Shown: positions 1-6,438 of the stretch, piece after piece
Numbering within the stretch: position 1 is the stretch's first letter
How the letters are laid out: each line of letters begins with the position of its first letter
Assembly (NCBI GenBank): GCA_002340925.1
Contig: DDMR01000005.1
Coordinates: 1 to 7,226 of the forward strand
DNA: 7,226 bases
DNA from: Actinobacteria bacterium UBA2541
GTDB taxonomy: Bacteria > Actinomycetota > Actinomycetes > Nanopelagicales > Nanopelagicaceae
Direction: 5' to 3'
Notes under the pieces: model-generated
Told to the model about the DNA's origin: nothing
Database searches by the model: none
Seen by the model: the letters and a program-made list of their open reading frames with translations, nothing else
Translations under genes and position numbers: made by a program

Positions 1-436
1 CAGGAGAGTGATATTCGAGAACCGAGGTCGTGTGGGTGATCAGAATGATTCAGTCATGTATTTAGATCTCAGTAGTGATAACTTGCTATCGCAAGGACTG
101 TTAAGAAATGATGCTTATGCTAATTCTCTGATTGAAATGAAAGAGCGGAAGAGCTTGAATCTCCCACCCTATTGTCGTATCGCAATACTTCAAGGCGACA
201 CATCAGCAATTAGACAACTAGCTAGAAGTTTGGAAGACAATAAACTTTTTTCTGCGCTTGCAGTGCTAGAGAAAGGTGATGGAACGGCAGAAAATAAAGG
301 TAAATCAAAATTGATAATTCGAAGTGAGATAGCTCGGTCCCAAGAATTCTCGGAATTTTTCAGAGATTTAGCCCGTTATCGAGGAATCAAGGGCCTTCCA
401 CCCTTGCAACTTCGTATGGACCCATTTTCAATTTAG
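1..436 (+). CDS. priA: Primosomal protein N' (PriA), C-terminal part, 5' truncated by window edge
   Basis: This is the 3' end of an open frame that runs in from before the window; the first complete codon is at 2-4 and the stop is TAG at 434-436. About 144 residues are visible. The family features are the LPPYCRIAIL segment, which matches the (F/L)PP-x-R-x-A block following the helicase core in PriA, and the ending LQLRMDPFSI, which matches the terminal V/R-x-(V/I)DP segment. PriA recognises stalled replication forks and helps reload the replicative helicase. Actinobacterial PriA proteins are generally degenerate as helicases, but the ATPase motifs and zinc-binding cysteines would lie upstream of this window, so this copy cannot be judged. 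The GTG at position 8 is an internal codon, not a start. The downstream def-fmt-rsmB order is a common actinobacterial neighbourhood for priA and supports the call. Confidence 0.85.
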   Translation, partial: RRVIFENRGRVGDQNDSVMYLDLSSDNLLSQGLLRNDAYANSLIEMKERKSLNLPPYCRIAILQGDTSAIRQLARSLEDNKLFSALAVLEKGDGTAENKGKSKLIIRSEIARSQEFSEFFRDLARYRGIKGLPPLQLRMDPFSI

Positions 437-452
437 GCAATTGGATTGAACG

Positions 453-469
453 TAGAATAGAATTCTCAG
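453..469 (+). promoter_or_regulatory. Probable leaderless promoter (-10 element) of def
   Basis: Two overlapping TAGAAT hexamers lie at 453-458 and 458-463. The second leaves exactly 6 nt before the GTG at 470, so transcription would begin at or next to the start codon. No Shine-Dalgarno is visible in the 33-nt gap after priA, and no good -35 hexamer is seen. The first three bases of the second hexamer (TAG, 458-460) are also an in-frame stop for def, which excludes a longer protein. That this is a promoter is inferred from geometry. Confidence 0.5.
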
Positions 470-1030
470 GTGTCAATTCAAGAAATAAGATTGTTTGGTG
501 ATCCGGTATTAACCACTCCTGCGAGTCCGGTCACAACATTCGATAAGGAATTGCGAAATCTAGTTAAAGATTTAACCGAAACGATGCTCGATGCTCCGGG
601 CGCAGGTCTAGCCGCTCCACAAATCGGGGTTTCGTTACAAGTCTTCGTATGGAATATTGAAGAAAGTGATGGCCATTTAATCAATCCAACTCTTGATCTC
701 TCAGCAGATTTGCAAGATGGCGAAGAAGGTTGCCTGAGCTTTCCGGGATTAACCTATGAAACACCTCGCGCTTTCCGAGCAGTAGCCAAGGGCTTCAATA
801 TGCATGGGGAACCAGTAACTATTGAAGGTACTGAACTCCTTGCGCGAGTTTTACAGCACGAGACCGATCACCTCAATGGAATAGTCTTCATCGATCGGTT
901 GCTCTTGGAGGAACGGAAACTGGCGATGGCCGACATCCGAAATTCAGATTGGTTCGGTGAACGAACTCCTGAGCAAGTGGCTCCTATATTCAAACTCAGT
1001 CCACATCCGACAAATGGTCGGGCGCTATAG
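470..1030 (+). CDS. def: Peptide deformylase
   Basis: This metalloenzyme removes the N-formyl group from nascent polypeptides in the cytoplasm, next to the ribosome exit. All three family motifs are intact in the 186-residue protein: GAGLAAPQ at 44-51 (Gln51), EGCLS at 86-90 (metal ligand Cys88) and QHETDHLNG at 129-137 (HExxH, with ligands His130 and His134 and catalytic Glu131). The N-terminal IRLFGDPVL is the normal opening of the family. The GTG start is forced, because an in-frame TAG lies four codons upstream and no other start codon intervenes. The C-terminal tail of about 45 residues after the HExxH helix, ending NGRAL, resembles the extended tails of actinobacterial deformylases. The stop codon abuts the fmt start with no gap, so the formylation and deformylation enzymes are translationally coupled. 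The protein is expected to be active. Confidence 0.97.
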   Translation: MSIQEIRLFGDPVLTTPASPVTTFDKELRNLVKDLTETMLDAPGAGLAAPQIGVSLQVFVWNIEESDGHLINPTLDLSADLQDGEEGCLSFPGLTYETPRAFRAVAKGFNMHGEPVTIEGTELLARVLQHETDHLNGIVFIDRLLLEERKLAMADIRNSDWFGERTPEQVAPIFKLSPHPTNGRAL

Positions 1031-1948
1031 ATGCAGTTATCTATCGCATCATCTTCATTAATCTCAATCCCAATAATTGAAGCTATTCTGGCGAGCGAGC
1101 ACACCCTCGGTTCGATAATTACCAATCCTGATAAACCTACTGGTCGTGGTAAAAAAATAGAACCCAATGATTTAGCTAAATGGGCAATGGAGAAAGGTCT
1201 AGAAGTTGCAAAGCCTGCAGATACCTCGGAGTTAAATCGCCATCTACTCGCATCTCAACCGCAGTTAATTATTACCTGCGCATACGGGCGAATTATTCCA
1301 GTCGAACTGCTGCATGGCCCAAGATTTGGTTGGATTAATTTGCATTTTTCATTGCTTCCTAAATTGCGTGGAGCCGCCCCGGTTCAGTGGGCCATCTTGA
1401 ATGGTGAATCCAGCACAGGGTTTTCAATATTCAAGTTGGACAAGGGGATGGATACCGGACCCATCTATTTGTCCAAAGAGGTAAATATCTCTGATGAAGA
1501 TACAACTCCAATCTTGCTACAACGTCTTACTGAACTCGCGATACCTGACTTGCTGGAATTAATTTCGGTAATTGGAAAGACTAGAGCAACACCGCAACCG
1601 CTATCTGGCGCGACCCTGGCACCAAAAATCTCAAAGGATATGGCGAGAATAGTTTGGGACAGTCCGATAGAAACAGTCCTCCGCCAAGATCGTGCACTTT
1701 CTGACAATCCTGGGATTTGGTCCATGTTTAACGGCGAGCGGATATCACTTCACGGTTTGAAAGAAGTTCTTATCGCCAACGATCTAAAAATACCTGGCGA
1801 CATCCAACTTGTCGGTGATCAGCTTCTAGTTAGAACTTCGGATAGCGTTGTTGAAATAACTGAAGTAACACCATCGGGCAAGAAGCGCATGGCTGGAGCT
1901 GATTTTGCCAGAGGAGCAAGGTTGGATTCAGGTTCTAAATTTGAGTAA
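1031..1948 (+). CDS. fmt: Methionyl-tRNA formyltransferase
   Basis: The enzyme transfers a formyl group from 10-formyltetrahydrofolate to initiator Met-tRNA. The catalytic domain shows NPDKPTGRGKK at 32-42, the tRNA-contacting insertion in which Arg39 aligns with E. coli Arg42. It also shows NLH at 103-105 (catalytic Asn103 and His105), SLLPKLRGAAP at 107-117 and GMDTG at 139-143 (catalytic Asp141). The C-terminal OB-fold-like domain begins near 190 and carries ATLAPKISKDMARIVW, typical of the family. Length (305 residues) is near the usual 310. The ATG follows the def TAG directly and has no convincing ribosome site, so it probably depends on reinitiation after def. One oddity is at residues 5-9, where the usual F-A-G-T-P is replaced by I-A-S-S-S. 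The 3' end overlaps rsmB. Confidence 0.96.
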   Translation: MQLSIASSSLISIPIIEAILASEHTLGSIITNPDKPTGRGKKIEPNDLAKWAMEKGLEVAKPADTSELNRHLLASQPQLIITCAYGRIIPVELLHGPRFGWINLHFSLLPKLRGAAPVQWAILNGESSTGFSIFKLDKGMDTGPIYLSKEVNISDEDTTPILLQRLTELAIPDLLELISVIGKTRATPQPLSGATLAPKISKDMARIVWDSPIETVLRQDRALSDNPGIWSMFNGERISLHGLKEVLIANDLKIPGDIQLVGDQLLVRTSDSVVEITEVTPSGKKRMAGADFARGARLDSGSKFE

Positions 1949-3302
1949 TTTGAACAATAAGGCCTTCTCTAAACCCAAACCAGGCAAAGCAAGATTGTTA
2001 GCCTATGACTTGATAAGTCAAGTTAACCGCAGTGGTGCATATGCAAATCTTAGATTGCCTGAGCTGCTTTCAGATTCAGATTTAGATATACGGGATAAAT
2101 CTTTTGTTACTGAACTTGCTTACGGAACCCTACGGATGCAAGGAAAACACGATTTTGCCATTTCAAAGAAGGCCGATCGGCCTATCGACGAAATCGATGA
2201 GAAAATTGTCGATCTCTTAAGAATGGGTGTTCACCAAATTTTTGAAATGCGGGTTCCGATTCATGCCGCAGTTGGAGAGACGGTCGAGGTTGCAAGGGCT
2301 GTTGCAGGGGAATCGAAGGCAAGTTATGTAAATGCCTTATTGCGTTCAATTTCGACGGATTTAGATGTGTATGAAGTGCTAGCGAACGATTCTTCGATCC
2401 CGGCTATTGAGAAATTATCTATTCTCCACTCCCATCCCATCTGGATAATCAACGCTTACTTCGATCAGCTTAAGGATTGGGATTCGGTTGAAGAACTACT
2501 GCGCATAAATAATATTCCCGTGGCTCCACATATAGTTGCTTGGCCTGGCAAATCTAGCGTTGATGAAATTTTAAATATTGGTGGCGAAAAACTTCCGATC
2601 GGCTCTTTTTCAGTTTTATCGAACGCACTTCCAAATGACTATCCAGCAATTAAAGATAAGCGTGCGGGAATTCAAGATATGGGCTCACAACTAATTGCTG
2701 AAATTTTCTTTGCGACAAGGCGGGACGAAGCTACAAAATGGTTGGATCTCTGCGCTGGTCCAGGTGGTAAAGCCGCACTTCTTCATAATTTGTTAGTGGC
2801 CGAGAAACCGAGTGATTCTTTCCTGGCGAATGAACCAACTGAACATCGAGCCGACTTAGTTGCGAGAGTTGTTCCTAGGGGCAAAGTGATTTCTTATGAT
2901 GGTCGAGACTTCGAGAGTTTTGGTGAAAAATTCGATCGAATTCTTATTGATGCGCCTTGCTCGGGCCTTGGAGCTTTACGCCGGAGACCAGAAGCTAGAT
3001 GGCGCCGATCTTTAAACGATTTAAAAGAATTACTTCCACTCCAGCGAGACTTAATCGATTCAGCTTATGAAATGTTAAATCCTGGTGGCATCATCGGTTT
3101 CGCTACGTGCTCACCTTTGTTAGCTGAAACAAAGAGTCAGGTTCTGGATGCCAGATATCGACACAAAGATTTGAAAATTCTAGATATCGCAAAATTCTCA
3201 CCGGCCGGAAGCACTGGGGTTAATCCAGATGGTTCTCTTCAACTCTGGACCCACCTTGATGCTTCAGACTCAATGTTTATGGCGTTGCTTCAGAAGTCCT
3301 GA
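1941..3302 (+). CDS. rsmB: 16S rRNA (cytosine-967-C5)-methyltransferase, RsmB/Sun family
   Basis: The enzyme methylates C967 of 16S rRNA using S-adenosylmethionine. An N-terminal NusB-like helical domain (about residues 15-140) contains ARLLAYDLI, GAYANLRLPELL and ELAYGTLR, followed by the Rossmann methyltransferase core. Numbered from the TTG at 1941 (453 residues), the SAM site CAGPGGK is at 271-277, DAPCSGLG at 337-344 (Cys340, release cysteine) and ATCSPLLAET at 388-397 (Cys390, catalytic nucleophile). CAGPGGK differs from the common CAAPGGK but matches actinobacterial forms. The start is uncertain. TTG at 1941 overlaps fmt by 8 nt and has an AGG 8 nt upstream, so I prefer it. TTG at 1905 (465 residues, 44-nt overlap, GGAG 6 nt upstream) and TTG at 1950 remain possible. 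The extra N-terminal residues carry no family motif. This is the third gene of the def-fmt-rsmB operon. Confidence 0.94.
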   Translation: MSNLNNKAFSKPKPGKARLLAYDLISQVNRSGAYANLRLPELLSDSDLDIRDKSFVTELAYGTLRMQGKHDFAISKKADRPIDEIDEKIVDLLRMGVHQIFEMRVPIHAAVGETVEVARAVAGESKASYVNALLRSISTDLDVYEVLANDSSIPAIEKLSILHSHPIWIINAYFDQLKDWDSVEELLRINNIPVAPHIVAWPGKSSVDEILNIGGEKLPIGSFSVLSNALPNDYPAIKDKRAGIQDMGSQLIAEIFFATRRDEATKWLDLCAGPGGKAALLHNLLVAEKPSDSFLANEPTEHRADLVARVVPRGKVISYDGRDFESFGEKFDRILIDAPCSGLGALRRRPEARWRRSLNDLKELLPLQRDLIDSAYEMLNPGGIIGFATCSPLLAETKSQVLDARYRHKDLKILDIAKFSPAGSTGVNPDGSLQLWTHLDASDSMFMALLQKS

Positions 3303-3337
3303 CACCTGTTGAATTAAGATTGTGTAAAGCAAATACT

Positions 3338-3345
3338 GAGAGGGG
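3338..3345 (+). promoter_or_regulatory. Ribosome binding site of rpe
   Basis: The purine run GAGAGGGG contains GAGG at 3340-3343, 8 nt before the TTG start at 3352. An in-frame TGA at 3337-3339 leaves TTG as the only possible initiator, so this site validates the non-ATG start. The 49-nt gap after rsmB also contains a TAAGAT at 3315-3320 that could be a -10 element, but no -35 supports it. Confidence 0.65.
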
Positions 3346-3351
3346 CGCAAT

Positions 3352-4020
3352 TTGATTCAAATCTGCCCCAGCATCTTGAATGCCGATAGAGATAATCTAC
3401 CTAGTGAGATAGCTCGAATTTCGGGACAATCTGATCTTTTACATCTAGATGTTATGGATAACATCTTCGTTCCAAACTTCACTTTCACATTCGAAGAGAG
3501 CGAAAAGATAATCGCGGAATGTCCTATCCCAGTTGATAGCCATTTAATGATTGCTGACCCTGATGAGCGTGCATATCTTTATGCAAAAGCTGGCTCCGCA
3601 AGTGTGACTTTTCATTATGAAGCGAGTTCTAACCCACTTCAGACAATCTTGGGAATAAGAGAAGCGGGCTCAAAAGTTGGGTTAGCACTCAAGCCGGCAA
3701 CGCAATTTCACGAGATCGCTTCGTTGATGGAGCATCTAGACATGCTTTTGATAATGACAGTTGAACCAGGATTTGGCGGACAGAGTTTTATGCTCGACAT
3801 GATGGATAAGGTGAAACAAGCGAGAAAAGATATAGATACTCGATTCTTTGGAAAAATTTGGCTCCAAGTTGACGGGGGAGTTTCGCTCGAAACCATTGCT
3901 CAAGCTGCAGAATCTGGCGCAGATACTTTTGTAGCAGGAAGTGCGGTATTTAAGTCAGATAATCCGGGATCGATGGTTGATGCATTACGAGCGTTAGCCT
4001 TGAAATCAAGCGCAAGATAG
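3352..4020 (+). CDS. rpe: Ribulose-phosphate 3-epimerase
   Basis: This cytoplasmic TIM-barrel enzyme of the pentose-phosphate pathway interconverts D-ribulose 5-phosphate and D-xylulose 5-phosphate. The family signatures run in order: CPSILNAD at 5-12; HLDVMDNIFVPN at 31-42, with metal ligand His31 and ligand/base Asp33; DSHLMI at 62-67 (His64); VTFHYEA at 85-91; VEPGFGGQ at 137-144, the flexible active-site loop; and VDGG at 173-176 (ligand/base Asp174). Length (222 residues) is normal. Two positions differ from the commonest consensus: MDG is MDN and the ALNP segment is ALKP. Neither is a metal ligand. The TTG start is fixed by an upstream in-frame stop and by the CPSIL motif beginning at residue 5. 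rpe directly after rsmB is a conserved actinobacterial order. Confidence 0.97.
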   Translation: MIQICPSILNADRDNLPSEIARISGQSDLLHLDVMDNIFVPNFTFTFEESEKIIAECPIPVDSHLMIADPDERAYLYAKAGSASVTFHYEASSNPLQTILGIREAGSKVGLALKPATQFHEIASLMEHLDMLLIMTVEPGFGGQSFMLDMMDKVKQARKDIDTRFFGKIWLQVDGGVSLETIAQAAESGADTFVAGSAVFKSDNPGSMVDALRALALKSSAR

Positions 4021-4033
4021 CTTCCATCTAGGT

Positions 4034-4045
4034 TAAAATTCGAGC
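4034..4045 (+). promoter_or_regulatory. Probable leaderless promoter (-10 element) of hisE-hisG
   Basis: TAAAAT at 4034-4039 lies in the 25-nt gap after rpe, exactly 6 nt before the ATG at 4046. This places the expected transcription start on the A of the ATG. There is no Shine-Dalgarno between the hexamer and the ATG and no recognisable -35. Its first three bases (TAA) are an in-frame stop for hisE, so the ATG is the only nearby upstream start. It is the best -10 match in the window and suggests hisE-hisG can be transcribed apart from rpe. Confidence 0.55.
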
Positions 4046-4309
4046 ATGAAGAATTTTGAATCGCTGTGGGATGAACTCAATCAGATCGCACAAGTAAGGC
4101 CACAAGATTCAGGGACAGTTCGTGAGCTCGATGCTGGAATTCATGCGATTGGTAAGAAGATAATCGAGGAAGCTGGCGAAGTTTGGATAGCTGCCGAATA
4201 CCAGAGTGACAGTGAACTAGCCCTAGAGATAAGCCAACTGATTTACCATCTCCAAGTTTTACTGATCGCTAGAAATATCAAATTAGACGACGTCTATAAG
4301 AACCTATAG
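4046..4309 (+). CDS. hisE: Phosphoribosyl-ATP pyrophosphohydrolase
   Basis: This enzyme carries out the second step of histidine synthesis, hydrolysing phosphoribosyl-ATP to phosphoribosyl-AMP and pyrophosphate. The 87-residue protein is a small all-alpha MazG-like fold and is complete for a stand-alone HisE. It shows [17 protein letters not shown], the Mg-binding acidic helix, followed by [16 protein letters not shown] and LDDVYKNL. The EISQL(I/L)YH form, where many bacteria have EXADLLYH, and EEAGEVW are the actinobacterial variants. The monofunctional form, with no fused HisI, also fits. It is followed after 12 nt by hisG in the same reading frame, separated by its single TAG and four codons. 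The start is supported by the leaderless promoter pattern and an in-frame TAA four codons upstream. Confidence 0.95.
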   Translation: MKNFESLWDELNQIAQVRPQDSGTVRELDAGIHAIGKKIIEEAGEVWIAAEYQSDSELALEISQLIYHLQVLLIARNIKLDDVYKNL

Positions 4310-4311
4310 TT

Positions 4312-4317
4312 AGGAAG
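4312..4317 (+). promoter_or_regulatory. Ribosome binding site of hisG
   Basis: AGGA (4312-4315) lies 6 nt before the TTG at 4322, inside the 12-nt hisE-hisG gap. The hisE TAG at 4307-4309 is in frame with hisG, so TTG 4322 is the only available initiator before the conserved N-terminus. Confidence 0.7.
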
Positions 4318-4321
4318 AGAA

Positions 4322-5170
4322 TTGACGCTTAAAATAGCTGTTCCCAATAAAGGTTCATTGTCTGAAAGTTCAGCATTGATGTTGAAGGAAGCGGGCTACC
4401 GTCAACGGAATGATTTGCGTGATCTAGTATTCATAGATCCAGATAACAATGTTGAATTTTATTATTTGCGTCCAAGAGACATTGCGGTTTATGTGGGAAG
4501 TGGGGAACTGGAAGCTGGAATTACCGGGAGAGATCTCCTTCTGGATTCTGGCGCGGGAGCTTCAGAAGTGCTACCGCTAGATTTCGGCAAAAGCACATTT
4601 AGATTTGCTGCAACTTCAGGTGCCAAAATGGAGCTTGCTGATTTGCAGAATAAACGAATCGCGACGGCATATCCTGGCTTGCTTGAAAGTTTCTTGTCCT
4701 CAAAGAAAATCAAGGCTTCGATAGTTCGTCTTGATGGTGCGGTTGAAAGCTCGATCCGCCTCGGTGTTGCCGATGTGATTGCCGATGTTGTATCAACTGG
4801 TGGAACTCTTCGTGCGGCTGGTTTAACTATTTTCGGGGAAGTTTTGCTAGAGAGCGAAGCTATTCTAATTACGCGCAATGGTGTTCCAATATCACCAGCC
4901 ATTGAAACTTTAATCCGTAGGTTAAATGGCGTAGTTATCGCTAGACAGTATGTCTTGGTCGACTACGATGTTAAGAGTATTGATTTAGAGCGTGCCTGCG
5001 CTATTACTCCGGGTATTGAATCACCAACAATTTCACCTCTACAAAAGAGTGACTGGAATGCGGTTCGGGCAATGGTTAAGCGCTCCGACATAAATCGAAT
5101 TATGGATGAACTCTGGCAAGTTGGGGCCCGTGGAATCTTGGTTACAGATATCCACGCCTGCCGTCTTTAA
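4322..5170 (+). CDS. hisG: ATP phosphoribosyltransferase, long (HisG_L) form with C-terminal regulatory domain
   Basis: HisG catalyses the committed step of histidine synthesis, joining ATP and PRPP to give phosphoribosyl-ATP. The N-terminal LKIAVPNKGSL (3-13) is the family opening. AGITGRDLL lies at 65-73, and the PRPP-binding stretch is at about 149-163 (VADVIADVVSTGGTL). Residues 208-282 form the ACT-like domain with RACAITPGIESPT, MVKRSDINRIMDEL and GARGILVTDIHACRL. The long form works as a hexamer, does not need the HisZ partner, and is feedback-inhibited by histidine at the C-terminal domain. At 282 residues it is nearly the length of the mycobacterial enzyme and shares its C-terminal motifs closely. 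It is the last gene of the + strand block; its TAA is 3 bp from the stop of convergent serB. Confidence 0.97.
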   Translation: MTLKIAVPNKGSLSESSALMLKEAGYRQRNDLRDLVFIDPDNNVEFYYLRPRDIAVYVGSGELEAGITGRDLLLDSGAGASEVLPLDFGKSTFRFAATSGAKMELADLQNKRIATAYPGLLESFLSSKKIKASIVRLDGAVESSIRLGVADVIADVVSTGGTLRAAGLTIFGEVLLESEAILITRNGVPISPAIETLIRRLNGVVIARQYVLVDYDVKSIDLERACAITPGIESPTISPLQKSDWNAVRAMVKRSDINRIMDELWQVGARGILVTDIHACRL

Positions 5171-5173
5171 TTC

Positions 5174-6379
5174 TTAATTATTCCGATCAGCATCTTCGAT
5201 TTCATTTCGCGTGATGCCCATTAGGTAGAGAACTGAATCTAGATAAGGCGAGTTAATCGAGCTATTTGCTGCGGCTCGTACCGCCGGTTTTGCATTGAAG
5301 GCGATCCCCAATCCAGCGAGCTCGAGCATTCCTAAATCATTGGCGCCATCACCAATAGCGATCGTCTGCGAGAGATTTACGTTTTCGGCTGAGGCGAATT
5401 CGCGTAGCGCGAGAGCTTTGCCGTTTTTATCGATAATTGAACCAAGAACATTTCCGGTTAGCTTCCCATCTGTAATTTCCAATTTATTGGCGCGGTAGAA
5501 ATCAATCTCTAGCTCTTTCAACAGTGGCTCGATTACGTCCAAAAATCCACCAGAAACCACTCCTACCTTGTGACCAAGTTTGTGTAGGGTGCGGATTAGC
5601 GTTCTAGCACCTGGCGTCAAAGTAATACCTGCTTTGACTGACTCTAGAATCTCGGCGTTAGCACCGGCAAGTAATTTCACTCTCGCGGTTAACGACTCAG
5701 TAAAATCAAGTTCTCCGCGCATCGCGGATTGCGTAATTGCCGCAACTTCGGCTCCGACGCCACATCTCTCGGCAAGAAGATCTATAACTTCTTGTTGGAT
5801 CAAGGTGGAATCCATATCCAGGAGAACTATTCTCTTTGCACGACGGACTAGACCACTCTGTTCTACCGCGATATCAATGCCGCTGTTCTGAGCAATTTCA
5901 GCGAGTTCACGTTGAACTATTTTCAACTTATCATCGTTCAAATTAAGTGAGACCTCGAACTCAATAGCCGTAAGCGGATAAGAAGCGGTTCTATGGATCC
6001 GGTCGATATTTCCGCCTTGCTCCGCAATTTTACTGGCTAGCGCACCAATACCGGCTGGACGGAGATTCTCTGAAAGAACAATAATGTGAAGATTCGAATT
6101 TCTACCTTCCCTCTTCGGCTGATCTGAAAAATCAATCGCTAGATCTAAGCCAAGTTTCGAGGTCGCATCTAATAGATCAGTTTCTATGGCTTGAGCATGC
6201 GCAGGATCCAAAGAAATTAGTGTTGTCAGTATCAATCTTCCACGGATTACAACCTGTTCGATATCCAATATTGTTATTGAGAATGGGTCAAGTGCAGCGA
6301 AAAGTGCTTGGGTAACCCCAGGGGCATCAACTCCGGAAATTAGAATGAGGCCAGTATGTTCTGTGTTAATTTGGCTCAC
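5174..6379 (-). CDS. serB: Phosphoserine phosphatase with N-terminal tandem ACT region
   Basis: SerB catalyses the last step of serine synthesis, phosphoserine to serine. The C-terminal HAD hydrolase domain (about 183-390) has LLDMDST at 186-192 (nucleophile Asp188, acid/base Asp190), Glu197, AMRGELDF around Arg221, VSGGF at 275-279, Lys321 and GDGANDLGML at 343-352 (Mg-binding Asp344). Upstream, residues about 8-85 and 97-172 resemble two ACT-type ligand-binding modules, the first with ISGVDAPGVT and the second with RPAGIGALASKIAEQGGNI. This matches the two-ACT architecture of mycobacterial SerB2 (about 409 residues; 401 here), in which amino acids modulate activity. The GTG start is forced: an in-frame TAA lies four codons upstream. 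It is divergent from the ABC ATPase gene and convergent with hisG. Confidence 0.96.
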   Translation of the reverse strand: MSQINTEHTGLILISGVDAPGVTQALFAALDPFSITILDIEQVVIRGRLILTTLISLDPAHAQAIETDLLDATSKLGLDLAIDFSDQPKREGRNSNLHIIVLSENLRPAGIGALASKIAEQGGNIDRIHRTASYPLTAIEFEVSLNLNDDKLKIVQRELAEIAQNSGIDIAVEQSGLVRRAKRIVLLDMDSTLIQQEVIDLLAERCGVGAEVAAITQSAMRGELDFTESLTARVKLLAGANAEILESVKAGITLTPGARTLIRTLHKLGHKVGVVSGGFLDVIEPLLKELEIDFYRANKLEITDGKLTGNVLGSIIDKNGKALALREFASAENVNLSQTIAIGDGANDLGMLELAGLGIAFNAKPAVRAAANSSINSPYLDSVLYLMGITRNEIEDADRNN

Positions 6380-6391
6380 CCGCCTAGATTA
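6380..6391 (-). promoter_or_regulatory. Probable leaderless promoter (-10 element) of serB
   Basis: On the minus strand TAATCT occupies 6391-6386, leaving 6 nt before the GTG whose first base is 6379. This is the same spacing as at def and hisE. The AGG inside the spacer is only 3 nt from the GTG, too close for a normal Shine-Dalgarno. No good -35 is seen. The TAA of the hexamer is an in-frame stop for serB. Confidence 0.45.
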
Positions 6392-6393
6392 GC

Positions 6394-6409
6394 GGTTAAT
6401 AACCTTAAC
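6394..6409. repeat. Overlapping short inverted repeats between the divergent promoters
   Basis: GGTTA-A-TAACC (6394-6404) is a perfect 5-bp-arm palindrome. It overlaps a second dyad, GTTAA (6395-6399) with TTAAC (6405-6409). They sit 2 bp upstream of the putative serB -10 and about 16 bp upstream of the putative ABC gene -10. An operator for a dimeric regulator is possible, but arms this short in AT-rich DNA also arise by chance. Confidence 0.25.
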
Positions 6410-6425
6410 TCGCCTCGCTTACGGG

Positions 6426-6438
6426 TATCTTTACGCCT
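6426..6438 (+). promoter_or_regulatory. Possible leaderless promoter (-10 element) of the ABC ATPase gene
   Basis: TATCTT at 6426-6431 ends 7 nt before the GTG at 6439, so transcription would begin at or one base before the start codon. No Shine-Dalgarno is present in the preceding bases. A weak TTAACT at 6405-6410 with 15-bp spacing is the only -35 candidate. This is weaker evidence than at def, hisE and serB. Confidence 0.35.

Noticed and set aside
868..1167. 99-codon minus-strand open frame across the def-fmt junction
   Set aside because: It lies antisense to two genes with full motifs and shows no recognisable motif of its own.
3303..3351. Possible promoter or small hairpin (TAAGAT at 3315-3320; ACAC/GTGT) before rpe
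   Set aside because: There is no -35, the arms are 4 bp, and the gap is adequately explained by the rpe ribosome site.
323..3416. Identical 14-mer AGTGAGATAGCTCG at 323-336 (priA) and 3403-3416 (rpe)
   Set aside because: Both copies are coding and read Ser-Glu-Ile-Ala-Arg. One such match in about 7 kb is plausible by chance, and no third copy was noticed.
4021..4045. Histidine attenuator, T-box or leader peptide before hisE
   Set aside because: The gap is only 25 nt, with no His codon run and no room for the required structures.
4489..4902. 137-codon minus-strand open frame inside hisG
   Set aside because: It is a low-complexity, Ser/Pro/Arg-rich translation antisense to the conserved hisG core, typical of a shadow frame.
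5580..5891. 103-codon plus-strand open frame inside serB (also 5295-5498)
   Set aside because: These frames are antisense to the conserved HAD domain of serB, with no motif and no ribosome site.
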